This document shows, in pieces, positions 18,146-29,111 of a stretch of 43,300 nucleotides of DNA. Position 1 is the first letter of the stretch. Each line of letters opens with the position of its first letter. Source of the stretch: Marinomonas sp. MED121. Its GTDB lineage: Bacteria > Pseudomonadota > Gammaproteobacteria > Pseudomonadales > Marinomonadaceae. Made by a program: the position numbers and the translations under genes. Location: positions 1 through 43,300 of the forward strand of contig NZ_CH672430.1 in NCBI RefSeq assembly GCF_000153025.1, read 5' to 3'. The notes beneath the pieces are model-generated. The model was not told the DNA's origin and searched no databases. It saw only the letters and a list, made by a program, of their open reading frames with translations.

Positions 18146-19211
18146 GTTTAATCAACCTTTTACATTCAGCCACGACATTTTGCGTGGCATTTGGATAAGC
18201 AACACGCTTTGCTGCTGCCCCCATCTTATTTAGCAAACCTTCATCACTTACAAATTCCTCAAGAACCTGAGTTAATGAAGATAAATTCAATTCATCCTGC
18301 GCCATTAATTTAGCTGCACCAACCATCACTAGGCTTTTTGCATTTTTTGTCTGATGATCATCAATAGCATAGGGGAATGGCACTAATATCGAAGGCAAAC
18401 CTGCTATCGCAAGTTCACTGATTGTCATGGCACCAGCACGGCAAAGCACAACATCCGCCCAATAATAGGCATCATTCATATTTTCAATATAAGCATCTAC
18501 ACGCGCTTCAACTTGGGCATCCTCATACAAAGCTGCTACAGAATCGATATTGCGCTTACCTGTTTGATGCCAAACATCGAGCCTGACATCGCCACCCCAC
18601 TGGGATAAAACTTGCGGCATTAAAGTATTAATAGCTTGCGCACCTAAGCTCCCTCCGACAACAAGGAGCTTTAAGGGACGACCTTGACGATAACCTTCAG
18701 GCTTTGACTTAAGTTCAAGTATATCAGCACGCACCGGATTACCGACGGTTTGCCCCTTTGGTAACGCGCCGGCAAAAGCCTGTAGAATTTTTGTGGCTAT
18801 TTTTGACAGTAATTTATTGGTTGTGCCTGCAATCGCATTTTGCTCATGCACCACCAGAGGAATAGAGCAAAGTCTTGCAGCAACACCACCAGGGCCTGCA
18901 ACAAAGCCCCCCATACCCAAAACAACATGGGGGCGGAATCGCCTAACTAAAGCGATAGATTGACCTATGGCATACAAAACGCGCAAAGGTGCCAGCAATA
19001 AACCTTTTATCCCATTCCCTCGAACACCTTTAATGGCAATGGCATCAATTTCAATATTATGCTGAGGGACTAAATCTAACTCCATCCCACCTTTTGAACC
19101 TAGCCATCTAACTTCATAACCTTGAGACGCAAGAAGCTCTGCACACGCTAACGCAGGATAGATGTGCCCTCCTGTTCCGCCTGCCATAATTAATACACGT
19201 TTTTTATTCAT
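18138..19211 (-). CDS. murG: MurG, lipid II-forming GlcNAc transferase
   Basis: A peripheral membrane GT-B glycosyltransferase (357 residues) that adds GlcNAc to lipid I, giving lipid II. Signature loops: [10 protein letters not shown] from residue 11, GMGGFVAGP near 100, HEQN at 122-125, and a C-terminal UDP-GlcNAc site with [19 protein letters not shown] and [10 protein letters not shown]. It overlaps ftsW by eight bases and murC by eight bases, so the three are likely translationally coupled. Confidence 0.97.
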   Translation of the reverse strand: MNKKRVLIMAGGTGGHIYPALACAELLASQGYEVRWLGSKGGMELDLVPQHNIEIDAIAIKGVRGNGIKGLLLAPLRVLYAIGQSIALVRRFRPHVVLGMGGFVAGPGGVAARLCSIPLVVHEQNAIAGTTNKLLSKIATKILQAFAGALPKGQTVGNPVRADILELKSKPEGYRQGRPLKLLVVGGSLGAQAINTLMPQVLSQWGGDVRLDVWHQTGKRNIDSVAALYEDAQVEARVDAYIENMNDAYYWADVVLCRAGAMTISELAIAGLPSILVPFPYAIDDHQTKNAKSLVMVGAAKLMAQDELNLSSLTQVLEEFVSDEGLLNKMGAAAKRVAYPNATQNVVAECKRLIKHD

Positions 19212-20412
19212 TAATAACCTTGTTCGAATCTTTTATATTTTTCGACCTTTTCTCATTCACACCTTCAATGTCGAGTCGGTTATTTTCAATATTTACCCGC
19301 GCCACAATAAACAGGCTACACAAGGTAATAATCAAACTACTCCCGCCATAACTAATCAAAGGCAGTGTTAATCCCTTAGTAGGCAAAAAACCAGTATTTA
19401 CCCCAACATTAATTACCACTTGCGCTACGATCAAAATAGAAAAACCATAACACATATAACCAGCAAAAGGCCGTGATAAACTCAAAGCTTTATTACCAAT
19501 TCTAAAAATTCGACTAACAAGCACTGCGAATAACAAAATTAAAACTATGCCACCCAACATGCCTGTTTCTTCCACCCAAATTGAAAACACAAAATCCGTA
19601 TGTGCTTCAGGCAAATAAGAAAGTTTTTGAACACTATTACCCAAACCTAAACCAAACCATTCACCTCGTCCGTAAGCAATCAAAGCCTGACTTAACTGAT
19701 AGCCCTCATTGAACGGATCAGCCCAAGGGTCAATAAAGTTCATTAAACGCTTCATTCGATAACTTTCAGAAACAGCCACAACAGCTAATGCACAGCAGGC
19801 AATAAAGAGTACTAAAATGAACTGATAGACCCTAGCCCCACCCAAAAAAAGCATCGCCATCACGGTACCCAACAAAACAACGGACGCACCGAAATCAGGT
19901 TCGAGCAATAGCAGCACTAAAAAACAGAAGGTCAAGCCTAAGGGGATAATAAAGCCACTCCACTGCTCTCTCACCTGATCTGCACGTCTCACTAAATAAC
20001 CAGACATATACACAACCATGCACACTTTGGCGACTTCGGACGCTTGCAAATTAAATACAATCAGGTTAATCCAGCGCTGACTGCCATTAACACTCTTACC
20101 TATACCAGGCATGAGCACCAAGAGGAGTAAAAAGAGAGAGAGGAGCATCATGGCGACACCCCAACGCTGAAGCGTATCAGTGGAGATATTCACAACCAAC
20201 ACGCCAACCAAGATAGCAAGAACAAGATAAATAAGTTGACGCGTCATAAAATGATAAGGGTGACCAAATAGGTCATCGGAGACAGAGACAGAGGCACTGG
20301 ACACCATCACAAAACCCATCACCAAAATAGCAAACAAGGAGCAAATGAAAATAAAATCTATTTCATATAGCTCCTTTAAAGATATTCTATTGATAAATTT
20401 ATTTGGCGTCAT
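19204..20412 (-). CDS. ftsW: FtsW, septal SEDS peptidoglycan polymerase
   Basis: A polytopic membrane protein (402 residues, about ten hydrophobic helices) of the SEDS family. It polymerises lipid II at the septum with FtsI as transpeptidase partner. The catalytic aspartate of the family fits Asp273 in PEAHTDFVFSIWVEE, and GLTLPLISYGGSSL near the end is the SEDS signature. The cytoplasmic tail is charged. It overlaps murD upstream and murG downstream. A RodA assignment is unlikely given its place in the dcw cluster. Confidence 0.96.
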   Translation of the reverse strand: MTPNKFINRISLKELYEIDFIFICSLFAILVMGFVMVSSASVSVSDDLFGHPYHFMTRQLIYLVLAILVGVLVVNISTDTLQRWGVAMMLLSLFLLLLVLMPGIGKSVNGSQRWINLIVFNLQASEVAKVCMVVYMSGYLVRRADQVREQWSGFIIPLGLTFCFLVLLLLEPDFGASVVLLGTVMAMLFLGGARVYQFILVLFIACCALAVVAVSESYRMKRLMNFIDPWADPFNEGYQLSQALIAYGRGEWFGLGLGNSVQKLSYLPEAHTDFVFSIWVEETGMLGGIVLILLFAVLVSRIFRIGNKALSLSRPFAGYMCYGFSILIVAQVVINVGVNTGFLPTKGLTLPLISYGGSSLIITLCSLFIVARVNIENNRLDIEGVNEKRSKNIKDSNKVINE

Positions 20413-21752
20413 AACGCCCTGACCAAAGAAGTAAAGTATTCCCCTCTTGCCACATAACTTGCAAACTGATCAAAGCTCGCACACGCAGGCGAAAATAGCA
20501 CAATATCGTCAGCAACGGCTTGCTCAACACACCCAACCATGACCTCATCTAAATCTTGATAATGAGAGAGGTTGTCTACTGCACCCAAGGCACCAATAAT
20601 AATCTTCGCATCCTCACCAAATACGGAAACAGATTTCACATATTGCTGAATACTTGACAACAAAGGCGAAAAGTCAGCGCCTTTCCCCTTACCACCCAAG
20701 ATTAAATGAATATTCCTATGTTTAGAGCCCAAACCCTCCAATGCCGCAAGAGTGGCACCAACATTTGTCCCTTTTGAATCATTAATATAAGTCACACCTT
20801 GGTGCTCAGCGATAAATTCACAGCGATGAGCCAACCCCGAAAACGTCTTTAAATATTCCGCAATTGCATCACTTTTAAGTTCGACCCCCAACAAATGCAA
20901 CATAGCAAACGATGCCAAAAAGTTGGCATAGTTATGCTTGCCTTTTAATCTGATATCAGAAGAGTGGTAAAGTCGTTTAACCCCATGACAAAGCCAAAAA
21001 CCCTCATCCTCAATCAAACCAAATTCATTCAGATCTGCTAACCCTGTTGTAAAAACACCAACCGGGGTGCCAGCAGGCAACAAAGGTGCCGTCAAAATAT
21101 CCTGCTTATTACAAACAGCAGACTCACAATTTCGATAAACCTTTTGCTTCACCCTCTGATAGTCATATAAAGAGTCATACCTATCCATATGATCTTCACT
21201 AACATTAAGAATACACGCCACTTTTGCATTCAAGACTCGGGTGGTTTCTAGCTGAAAACTAGACAACTCAAGCACATAATAGTCCGGTGTGTGCGTTAAC
21301 AAATCCAATGCAGGTTGACCTAGGTTCCCCCCCACAGCGACATTCTTACCTGAAGCTAGAAGCATATCGGCCACCATGGTTGTCACAGTGCTTTTCGCAT
21401 TTGACCCTGTGATAGCAACAAGCGGTGCATTGACATGCTCACAGAACAAATCAATATCACCACGCATTTGCACACCTTGCTCTGCCAATGTTTGCAAAAC
21501 AGGTTCCGCCAGAGCAACACCAGGGCTAACAAAAAGTTCAGTAACAGGCAACTCTAAAAGCTTATCCAAGCTGCCTGTAAAAATACGGTCCTCAGGAACC
21601 AGCGCCTTGACTTCATCAAGGCCAGGCGGTGCTTCTCTCGAGTCAACCACATAAAAATCTAATTCTTTAGCTGCCAAGAATTTTGCACAGGACAAGCCCG
21701 TAATACCCAGACCCACAACTGCACGAATTTTATCAGACCCTATTAATGACAT
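20409..21752 (-). CDS. murD: MurD, UDP-MurNAc-L-Ala--D-glutamate ligase
   Basis: The second Mur ligase (447 residues) adds D-Glu. N-terminal VVGLGITGLSCAKFL, ATP loop GSNAKST at 116-122 (Ala where many Mur ligases have Gly), SSFQLETT and NVSEDHMDRYD in the central domain, and C-terminal NDSKGTNVGATLAALEG. The start ATG follows mraY by ten bases and the stop overlaps ftsW by four bases. Confidence 0.97.
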   Translation of the reverse strand: MSLIGSDKIRAVVGLGITGLSCAKFLAAKELDFYVVDSREAPPGLDEVKALVPEDRIFTGSLDKLLELPVTELFVSPGVALAEPVLQTLAEQGVQMRGDIDLFCEHVNAPLVAITGSNAKSTVTTMVADMLLASGKNVAVGGNLGQPALDLLTHTPDYYVLELSSFQLETTRVLNAKVACILNVSEDHMDRYDSLYDYQRVKQKVYRNCESAVCNKQDILTAPLLPAGTPVGVFTTGLADLNEFGLIEDEGFWLCHGVKRLYHSSDIRLKGKHNYANFLASFAMLHLLGVELKSDAIAEYLKTFSGLAHRCEFIAEHQGVTYINDSKGTNVGATLAALEGLGSKHRNIHLILGGKGKGADFSPLLSSIQQYVKSVSVFGEDAKIIIGALGAVDNLSHYQDLDEVMVGCVEQAVADDIVLFSPACASFDQFASYVARGEYFTSLVRAL

Positions 21753-21762
21753 ACGGCTATCC

Positions 21763-22845
21763 TTATCGAACTTTTAATGTGGCAAAACCGATTAACACAA
21801 GACAAACCGTAATAATCCAAAAACGCACAATGACTTTTGGCTCAGCCCAACCTTTAAGCTCAAAATGATGATGTATAGGTGCCATTCTAAAAATTCGACG
21901 CTTAGTTAATTTATAGGACCCTACCTGCAAGATGACGGACACCGTCTCCATAACAAAGACGCCCCCCATAATAAAGAGCACGATTTCTTGGCGAACAATC
22001 ACTGCAATCACACCCAAAGCAGCACCTAGAGCGAGAGAACCAACATCGCCCATAAAGACCTGTGCAGGGTAAGTGTTAAACCATAAGAAACCTAAACCAG
22101 CACCGACTAACGCAGCACAAAAAACCACAATTTCACCTGCCCCACCAACATAAGGAATCAGCAGGTATTCTGAAAATCGCACATTACCTGTTAAATAAGC
22201 AAACACACCCAGCGCGCCACCCACTAACACGGTTGGCAATATAGCTAGCCCATCCAAACCATCCGTTAAGTTAACCGCATTACTGGTACCCACAATGACA
22301 AAGTAAGTTAAGACAATGAAAAAGATCCCCATGGGCAACACAACATCTTTAAAAATAGGCACGATCAACTCAGTTTCAGCCGGTGTTGAGGCGTTCATAT
22401 AAAGATAAACAGCTGCCAACAAACCAAATAAACTCTGCCAGAAGTATTTCCATTTAGCAGGCAAACCCCGTGGGTTTTTTTCGACAACTTTACGATAGTC
22501 ATCCACCCAACCAATCGCACCAAAAGCCAACATAACTAACAACACGACCCAAACATATTCGTTACTCAAATCACCCCAGAGCAAAGTACTGACAGCAATA
22601 GAGAAAATAATCATGGCGCCACCCATGGTTGGCGTACCCGCTTTACTTAAATGGGACTGAGGCCCATCACTTCGTACAGCCTGCCCTATTTGCAGATTTT
22701 GCAGCATTCTTATAACAGGCCCACCAATAATCAGCGCAATAACAAAAGCAGTTAACACACCTAAAATCGCTCTTAAAGAGAGATAGTTAAAGACTGCAAA
22801 AAATGTAAATGATTGACTCAAATAGTCAGTTAACAACAATAACAT
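21763..22845 (-). CDS. mraY: MraY, phospho-MurNAc-pentapeptide translocase
   Basis: A polytopic enzyme (360 residues, about ten helices) that joins phospho-MurNAc-pentapeptide to undecaprenyl phosphate, forming lipid I. The catalytic Asp pair is D115-D116 in [17 protein letters not shown] at 192-200 and the HHHFELKGW loop at 325 are family hallmarks. It lies between murF (14-base gap) and murD (ten-base gap). Confidence 0.98.
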   Translation of the reverse strand: MLLLLTDYLSQSFTFFAVFNYLSLRAILGVLTAFVIALIIGGPVIRMLQNLQIGQAVRSDGPQSHLSKAGTPTMGGAMIIFSIAVSTLLWGDLSNEYVWVVLLVMLAFGAIGWVDDYRKVVEKNPRGLPAKWKYFWQSLFGLLAAVYLYMNASTPAETELIVPIFKDVVLPMGIFFIVLTYFVIVGTSNAVNLTDGLDGLAILPTVLVGGALGVFAYLTGNVRFSEYLLIPYVGGAGEIVVFCAALVGAGLGFLWFNTYPAQVFMGDVGSLALGAALGVIAVIVRQEIVLFIMGGVFVMETVSVILQVGSYKLTKRRIFRMAPIHHHFELKGWAEPKVIVRFWIITVCLVLIGFATLKVR

Positions 22846-22859
22846 GGGCAGGATTTATC

Positions 22860-24209
22860 CTAATTTTCTAATACTTTTATAATTTGTTCCATCTGGGCAG
22901 AGCGAGACCCTTTTACCAAGATGGCATTCTCTTTTCCGAGTGGTTTAATAAATTCCGCTGCCTGTAAATTATTTTCGCAATACACAGCAACACCACCTCT
23001 TTCTTCATAAGCTTTTGCCGCAATCGCCGCAATAGGCCCAACACTGATTAACCCTGTCACACCAGCAAATGCAGCATATTCACCTAACTGCTGATGTATT
23101 TTTTCTTCTAGCTCTCCAAGCTCACCCAGCGCGCCTAGCACCAACCATTTTTGCCCTTGTGACTGGCTCATTAAGACATCAATTGCGGCCTCAACTGATT
23201 TTGGGCTCGCATTATAACAGTCATTCAAAACAAGGGCTTGGCTATTTAAATATTGAAACTCCAGTCGCTTATCTATCACCAAAGGTCGAGACAAACTTTC
23301 ACAGGCAGACTCAAACGTCACCCCTAAATTAAGCAGTGCTAATAATACCGCCATGGCATTTGCCACCTGATGCTTACCCGGCACAGCCAAATGCAATACA
23401 TATTCTTCACCCTGATAACAGAGTATTGATTTTGAAGATTGACTAAAAAGCTCAACCTGTTTTGCAACCAAATCTGCCCCAGAGCCAAAACCAAAGCTAA
23501 CACAGGCTCTTTTATCCAAGAGCCCTACCCAATAATCAAACCAAGGGTCATCATGGTTAAGAATGGCGACACCCTCTGCGGTCAAACCCGTTAAAAGTGC
23601 ACCCTTTTCTTTTGCAATCCCTTCAATAGAACCAAAACCCTCATAATGACTACCACTTGCATTGGAGATAATGGCAATATCCGGCGTTGTAATTTGTGCT
23701 AACTTAGCTATTTCACCTACAAAACTTGTGCCAGTTTCAATAACTGCCACTTGATGCTCCTTTTTAAGGCCAAGAAGAGTAAGAGGTACACCAATCTGGT
23801 TATTGTTATTCTTTTCTGTTTTCAACACCTTAACGCGCTCTGCCAAACATTGGGACAACCATTCCTTGATGGTCGTCTTACCATTACTACCAGTAATAGC
23901 AACCAACTTTCCTGAGAATAACTGTCTTAGATAATGCGCTATATCGGCATAAGCTTGCCGCGTATCGTCAACTAACACAAGGGGTCTCACCTGACTATCT
24001 TGTTGAGACAACACGGCTAAAGCACCATTTTTCAACGCCGTTTCTAAATAAGCATGACCATCAAAACTGTCACCTTTAATGGCCAGATAGAGCGAGCCCT
24101 GTAGGGACAATCTCGTATCAGTTTTAACCGAGTAAACTAGTCTGTCTTCACCTAGCAATGAGCCATTACAAATGCTTGCAATCTCACTTAGTTTTAATTC
24201 GACCAACAT
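22860..24209 (-). CDS. murF: MurF, UDP-MurNAc-tripeptide--D-Ala-D-Ala ligase
   Basis: The last Mur ligase (449 residues) attaches D-Ala-D-Ala made by Ddl. A MurF-type N-terminal domain contains DTR at 31-33 and AIKGDSFDGH. The ATP loop GSNGKTT is at 107-113, followed by EKNNNNQIGVPLTLL. The C-terminal domain has LNDCYNASPKSVEAA. Its ATG at 24209 lies inside the end of murE, a 16-base overlap, the longest in the cluster. Confidence 0.97.
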   Translation of the reverse strand: MLVELKLSEIASICNGSLLGEDRLVYSVKTDTRLSLQGSLYLAIKGDSFDGHAYLETALKNGALAVLSQQDSQVRPLVLVDDTRQAYADIAHYLRQLFSGKLVAITGSNGKTTIKEWLSQCLAERVKVLKTEKNNNNQIGVPLTLLGLKKEHQVAVIETGTSFVGEIAKLAQITTPDIAIISNASGSHYEGFGSIEGIAKEKGALLTGLTAEGVAILNHDDPWFDYWVGLLDKRACVSFGFGSGADLVAKQVELFSQSSKSILCYQGEEYVLHLAVPGKHQVANAMAVLLALLNLGVTFESACESLSRPLVIDKRLEFQYLNSQALVLNDCYNASPKSVEAAIDVLMSQSQGQKWLVLGALGELGELEEKIHQQLGEYAAFAGVTGLISVGPIAAIAAKAYEERGGVAVYCENNLQAAEFIKPLGKENAILVKGSRSAQMEQIIKVLEN

Positions 24210-25693
24210 AGTGTCAACGCCTCCAAAGCAACTTCGGCATCATCAAAATGATGTTTTACACCATCAATATCTTGATAGTTTTCATGCCCTTTACCCGCAA
24301 TTAATATCACATCATCAGATTGAGCCTTCGCAATCACATCAAAAATAGCCGCTCGTCTATCGGGTAAAATATGTAGACTACCTTGCTCAACCAAGGCGTC
24401 TTTATTTTCAAGCATTATCAAAGCGTCATCCAGAATTTGAGCAACAGATTCAGTTCTTGGATTATCCGATGTTAAGCAAGCAATATCTGAGTAAGCTAAA
24501 GCGGCTTCAGTCATTAAGGGCCTTTTCCCCCTATCTCTATCACCACCACAACCATAAATACAGGTTAAGCGACCCTTGTTATGCAACCTTAACGCTTTTA
24601 ATGCCACCTCAATCGCACTGGGTGTATGAGCATAATCAATGACCACTAAAGGGGCAGATTGCAAATTAACCATTTGCATTCTGCCAGGCGCCCCTGACAG
24701 TAAAGACAATGCCGAAATTAATTGCGCTTTATCCTCCACTTGATCCCAGTGAGCTGCCAAAGCGGCTATGGCGTTTGCCACATTAAACTCACCAAGCAAA
24801 GGCAAAGAGACAGAGTAAGACTTACCTAAAACCTTCAGATCAAATTCAACACGGTCAGTAAGATAATTTAGATTAGAGGCAAAAAAGTCAGCATTCTCAT
24901 GCTGTAAGCTATAGCTATAAACAGGACAAGCAGCAGCATCGAGCATGATGTCTGAATACTCATCATCAATACATATCACAGCGCGTTTTAATTGCGGAAA
25001 ACGGAACAACTTTGCCTTTGCCTCTGCATAGGCAGCCATAGAACCATGATAATCCAAATGATCACGGCTTAAGTTAGAGTATATTGCCGTTTCAATAGGT
25101 AGGCCTTCAATTCTACCTTGATCCAAAGCGTGAGATGAGGCCTCAAAGGTCATATGCTCAACCCCCTGAGAAGCAAACGTTATTGCCAAGGTGTGCATAG
25201 ATAAAAGGTCTGGCGTAGTTTGCTCTGAAGGTTTTAAATCATCCAGTAAGCCGACACCAAAAGTACCCACAATAGCCGATGATAAATTTATCGCCTTGGC
25301 AATTTGAGCACTATAATAACTGATTGACGACTTACCATTTGTACCCGTTACGGCACAAATTGATGATGGATAAGGCAAAGCAAATTTAGTGATAAAAGCC
25401 GTCATACTCATTAGCGTATCTGGCACCCTAATGACAGCTAAATCGAGCGTTTCATCAAGTTTAACAACTTCAGGCACGACGACAACACGACAACCTTGAG
25501 CAGCAATGGAAGCGAGGTAATCCCAGCCATTTGAACTCACCCCAGGCAAGGCAAAGAAAAGTGTGGATTTGGACAGATTACGACTGTCTGTTGCTAGATA
25601 CTCAAACTCATCAAATGAAGACAGTTGGCCCGTCTTTAAACCAAAAAAAGCCTCAACCAGGTGAGACTTTATTGGTGTGGAAAAAATAGACAC
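24194..25693 (-). CDS. murE: MurE, UDP-MurNAc-dipeptide--meso-DAP ligase
   Basis: The third Mur ligase (499 residues). DNPR at 410-413 is the motif of enzymes that select meso-diaminopimelate over lysine, so the organism has ordinary Gram-negative peptidoglycan. ATP loop GTNGKSS at 117-123, and VVIDYAHTPSAIE near 350 leading to GCGGDRDRGKR. The start is GTG 25693, whose first base is the last base of the ftsI stop (TAGTG), so translation is probably coupled. Confidence 0.97.
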   Translation of the reverse strand: MSIFSTPIKSHLVEAFFGLKTGQLSSFDEFEYLATDSRNLSKSTLFFALPGVSSNGWDYLASIAAQGCRVVVVPEVVKLDETLDLAVIRVPDTLMSMTAFITKFALPYPSSICAVTGTNGKSSISYYSAQIAKAINLSSAIVGTFGVGLLDDLKPSEQTTPDLLSMHTLAITFASQGVEHMTFEASSHALDQGRIEGLPIETAIYSNLSRDHLDYHGSMAAYAEAKAKLFRFPQLKRAVICIDDEYSDIMLDAAACPVYSYSLQHENADFFASNLNYLTDRVEFDLKVLGKSYSVSLPLLGEFNVANAIAALAAHWDQVEDKAQLISALSLLSGAPGRMQMVNLQSAPLVVIDYAHTPSAIEVALKALRLHNKGRLTCIYGCGGDRDRGKRPLMTEAALAYSDIACLTSDNPRTESVAQILDDALIMLENKDALVEQGSLHILPDRRAAIFDVIAKAQSDDVILIAGKGHENYQDIDGVKHHFDDAEVALEALTLCWSN

Positions 25694-27447
25694 TATTTTA
25701 GCACCACTCTATAAGGAACTTTTTTACCGAGCCGAACCTCTCTCAAACCTTCTGGCAGATCCGGCGACACATTTAAAATCGTCATAGCACCATCCATTAC
25801 GCGGGAGAATACTGGGGCAGACACTTCACTACCATAATATTCTCGACCTTTAGGATCATTTACCATAACAACCATGGCTAACCTTGGATTGGTCGCAGGC
25901 GCAACACCAGCGAATAAAGATATGTACTGATCATACTCATATCCCTTGGTCCCCACCTTGTGTACCGTACCTGTTTTACCAGCAACCACATAACCCGGCA
26001 CTTTTGCCGCCTTTGCAGACTTATCCACGACAGAGCGCATCATTTTCAATACATCTTTCGCCACGCCAGAAGGAATCACCTGCTCACCTTCGGGCATCAC
26101 ATCTTGCTTAAACATGGTAACAGGGACTTTATACCCCCTATTTCCTAATGTGGCATAAGCATGGGCAAGCTGAAGCGTAGAAACAGACAAACCATAACCA
26201 TAAGACAGAGTTGCGATCTCTGCAGGATGCCACTTTGGATGGGTCGGTAAAGAGCCAGATGACTCACCCGGAAAACCAATATCTACCGGCGAGCCTATCC
26301 CCAGTTGATAATATAAATTCCAAACGGCATCTTGTGGCAAAGATAATGCGATTTTAGAGGTGGCCACATTACTCGACTTCACCAACAAGGTTTCTAGATC
26401 TATTTTACCGTAATTACCTAAATCTCGAATCGTTTGACGACCAAAGCGAATATAGCCAGGCGATGTATCAATTTTAGATTCAGTGGTATATTGCCCACTT
26501 CCCAATGCCGCACTTAATGTAAATGGCTTCATGGTTGACCCTGGCTCAAATAAATCTATGACGGCACGATTCCGCATCTCATCATAATTTAATTTTGATC
26601 TGTCATTAGGGTTATAAGAAGGCTGATTTACCATGGCTAAAACTTCACCTGTTTTAACATCTAAAATGACGGCAGACGCTGATGTCGCTCTGTGTTCAGT
26701 CACCGCCGCTTTTAATTCTCTATAAGCCAGATATTGCAATCTAAGATCAAGACTCAGCTCAATATTTTGACCAGGTTCGGCATGGGTTTCTTGCCCAATT
26801 TGACGAATAATATTCCCTGTCAAATCTTTTACATACTGTCTTTTTCCAGGCTCACCTTCCAGCGCTTTCTCGTAAGATAGCTCCAACCCTTCTTGGCCCT
26901 GATCATCAATACCAGTAAAGCCAACGACATGAGAGGCAACCTCACCTGCCGGGTAAAAACGCTTATACTCTTTGGTACGACTCACTCCCACCACTTTTGC
27001 CTGCATGATATCTTCAGCAATATGAGGAGGAATTTGCCTCTTTAAATACATAAACGAGCTATTACGCTTTTGCTCAAAACGTTTCGTTAACGAAGCACGT
27101 CCCTCGCCCAAGACTTTTGCGAGGCGAGCAATTTCAGCTTTAGGCCCAGTCCCTTTCTCTTCATCAACAGGCATTGCCCACAAACGCTTAGGGTTAGCAA
27201 CAAGCGTCCAAGTTGGTGTACTGACCGCCAAGGGTTCTCCACGACGGTCTAAAATCATGCCTCGAGTGGCAGGAATTATCTCTGTTCTTACCGCTCTAAT
27301 TTCACCTTGGTTTTGCAGGAAATCTTTTTCAACCACTGTCAAATAAAACAAACGGCCAGCGATGACACCGAATAGCATAATGGCTATAGCGTACACAAAA
27401 TAAAAACGCCACTGAGCGGGCTTTAAAAACTGATTCAACACACTCAT
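25693..27447 (-). CDS. ftsI: FtsI (PBP3), septal class B transpeptidase
   Basis: A class B penicillin-binding protein (584 residues) that cross-links septal peptidoglycan together with FtsW. Membrane anchor at ~15-36, pedestal domain with RGMILDRRGEPLA, then the transpeptidase domain with all three active-site motifs: S304-T-M-K307, SSN at 358-360 and KTG at 491-493. It overlaps ftsL by four bases. It is the classic beta-lactam (e.g. aztreonam) target. Confidence 0.98.
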   Translation of the reverse strand: MSVLNQFLKPAQWRFYFVYAIAIMLFGVIAGRLFYLTVVEKDFLQNQGEIRAVRTEIIPATRGMILDRRGEPLAVSTPTWTLVANPKRLWAMPVDEEKGTGPKAEIARLAKVLGEGRASLTKRFEQKRNSSFMYLKRQIPPHIAEDIMQAKVVGVSRTKEYKRFYPAGEVASHVVGFTGIDDQGQEGLELSYEKALEGEPGKRQYVKDLTGNIIRQIGQETHAEPGQNIELSLDLRLQYLAYRELKAAVTEHRATSASAVILDVKTGEVLAMVNQPSYNPNDRSKLNYDEMRNRAVIDLFEPGSTMKPFTLSAALGSGQYTTESKIDTSPGYIRFGRQTIRDLGNYGKIDLETLLVKSSNVATSKIALSLPQDAVWNLYYQLGIGSPVDIGFPGESSGSLPTHPKWHPAEIATLSYGYGLSVSTLQLAHAYATLGNRGYKVPVTMFKQDVMPEGEQVIPSGVAKDVLKMMRSVVDKSAKAAKVPGYVVAGKTGTVHKVGTKGYEYDQYISLFAGVAPATNPRLAMVVMVNDPKGREYYGSEVSAPVFSRVMDGAMTILNVSPDLPEGLREVRLGKKVPYRVVLK

Positions 27448-27719
27448 GGTTTCACAATAACCATCTCAGTTGCATCCGGGGCATGCATATTTAGTTCCTT
27501 CACTGCGGCCTGCTCTAATCGACTGGGTTGAGTAAGGGCGCTTTGCTCTAACAAAAGCTGCCCCCACACCACTTCATAATTCACTTCATCACGCTTAAGT
27601 GACTGTAAATATGAGAATTCTTTTCTAAATTGATACACTTGAACCACTAATCCCACAGCAATAACGCCAACCAATAAAAGCCAGAACAAGATTACTAAAG
27701 GAGAAATAGATCTAGTCAC
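27444..27719 (-). CDS. ftsL: FtsL, divisome coiled-coil protein
   Basis: A small bitopic protein (91 residues) with a short cytoplasmic N-terminus, one transmembrane helix (~8-28) and a periplasmic coiled-coil stretch ([17 protein letters not shown] onward). This matches FtsL, which pairs with FtsB and activates FtsWI. Sequence conservation in this family is poor, so the call rests on size, topology and position between rsmH and ftsI. The start is GTG 27719, inside the end of rsmH (eight-base overlap). Confidence 0.93.
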   Translation of the reverse strand: MTRSISPLVILFWLLLVGVIAVGLVVQVYQFRKEFSYLQSLKRDEVNYEVVWGQLLLEQSALTQPSRLEQAAVKELNMHAPDATEMVIVKP

Positions 27720-28653
27720 TTACACGCTCTAAAACACGCATTACAGCACTACGAGAACGAACATTATCGTCAACTTCTTGCTTTGATGGCTTAATCGCTT
27801 TACCTATGGTTTTGAACTTGATCGATAATTCAGTATTACGAATGGGTAAATGTCTTGGTAAATCTGGCCCTTTAGACATGGTTTTCATAAACCGCTTAAC
27901 AATACGGTCTTCTAAAGAATGAAAGCTAATGACCACAAGACGACCGCCGACTTTCAATGCATTAGCCGCAGATTCAAGTCCAGTTTCAAGGTCACCTAAT
28001 TCATTGTTAATAAAAATGCGAATCCCCTGAAAAGCACGTGTCGCTGGGTTTTTGCCTTTTTCCCAAGCCGGATTCGCATCCTTCACGATATTAGCCAGCT
28101 GTAACGTTGTTAAAATCTCTGTATGAGCACGATACTCACAAATCGCTTTTGCAATACGACGAGAAAAACGCTCTTCACCATACTGATACATCACATCAGC
28201 AATTTCTTTCTCTTTGGCTTGAGCAATCCACTGAGCAGCACTTAGACCAACACCAGGATTCATTCGCATATCTAGCGGGCCATCATTCATAAAACTAAAA
28301 CCACGCTCGGCGTCATCTAGCTGCGGAGAGGACACACCAAGGTCCATCAAAACACCATCTAGCTTGCCACTTTCATCAAGATGGCTGGCAATATACTGAT
28401 CCATAGAAGCAAAAGAGTCCTGCACGATTTGAAAGCGTGCATCTTCCCCTTCTAAAGCCTTTCCATACTCAATGGCGACAGGGTCTTTATCAAAGCCCAA
28501 TAGCTTGCCATTTTCTAACTTTTGCAACACTAGACGAGAGTGCCCGCCACGGCCAAATGTGCCATCAATGTAATTACCATTTGGATCAGTAATTAAATCC
28601 TCTACTGATTCGTTAAGCATCACACTGATATGTACAGGGATAGACTCTGTCAT
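27712..28653 (-). CDS. rsmH: RsmH, 16S rRNA m4C1402 methyltransferase
   Basis: An S-adenosylmethionine-dependent enzyme (313 residues, formerly MraW) that N4-methylates C1402 in the ribosomal decoding centre. The SAM motif is [10 protein letters not shown] at 30-39. [12 protein letters not shown] and [15 protein letters not shown] near 105-135 and [16 protein letters not shown] near 255 are family signatures. The ATG overlaps the mraZ stop by four bases (ATGA). Confidence 0.97.
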   Translation of the reverse strand: MTESIPVHISVMLNESVEDLITDPNGNYIDGTFGRGGHSRLVLQKLENGKLLGFDKDPVAIEYGKALEGEDARFQIVQDSFASMDQYIASHLDESGKLDGVLMDLGVSSPQLDDAERGFSFMNDGPLDMRMNPGVGLSAAQWIAQAKEKEIADVMYQYGEERFSRRIAKAICEYRAHTEILTTLQLANIVKDANPAWEKGKNPATRAFQGIRIFINNELGDLETGLESAANALKVGGRLVVISFHSLEDRIVKRFMKTMSKGPDLPRHLPIRNTELSIKFKTIGKAIKPSKQEVDDNVRSRSAVMRVLERVSD

Positions 28654-29111
28654 AATGATATATCCGTTAAATTCTCTAATGTCATAGGCTCTTGCTCATC
28701 AAGCGCCAAATATTCATCTCTTTGGGCCTCCCACTCGGTCTGGCTCCAAATTTCAATTTTCTTACCTTGCCCTAAAAGCGCCGCTTTTTTATCTAAATGA
28801 GCAAAGTCTCTCAAAGGCGCAGGCAATAAAATTCGCCCCGCCTTATCTATTTCTAAATCTGTTGCATGTCCGACCAGCAGACGCTGCAGCCTTCTTGCCT
28901 GAGGCTGAAAACTTGGCAGCTTATCTAGCTTTGCCTGTATCAGCTCCCATTCAGGCAATGGGTACATGAGCAAACATCGAGCAGAGGGATCAATAGTTAC
29001 CACCACACTCGGCTCTTCATATTGCAGCAACTCATCACGCAGGCGTGTAGGTAGAGACATTCTCCCCTTCGCATCTACACTGACTTGATGAATCCCACGA
29101 AACACACCCAT
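28650..29111 (-). CDS. mraZ: MraZ, dcw-operon transcriptional regulator
   Basis: MraZ is a ring-forming AbrB-fold DNA-binding protein that represses its own operon. Two related motifs are visible, [16 protein letters not shown] near the N-terminus and [15 protein letters not shown] in the second half. I chose ATG 29111 (153 residues). GTG 29117 and GTG 29105 are alternatives; 29105 would give the VFRG start closest to the usual MFRG, and none has an ideal ribosome site. Four MraZ-type boxes overlap the start region. It is the first gene of the dcw cluster and couples to rsmH. Confidence 0.95.
   Translation of the reverse strand: MGVFRGIHQVSVDAKGRMSLPTRLRDELLQYEEPSVVVTIDPSARCLLMYPLPEWELIQAKLDKLPSFQPQARRLQRLLVGHATDLEIDKAGRILLPAPLRDFAHLDKKAALLGQGKKIEIWSQTEWEAQRDEYLALDEQEPMTLENLTDISL

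Noticed and set aside
21380..21420. GSNAKST instead of GSNGKST in the MurD ATP loop
   Set aside because: As I recall, the same Ala occurs in Pseudomonas MurD proteins, so it is a lineage feature and not a defect.
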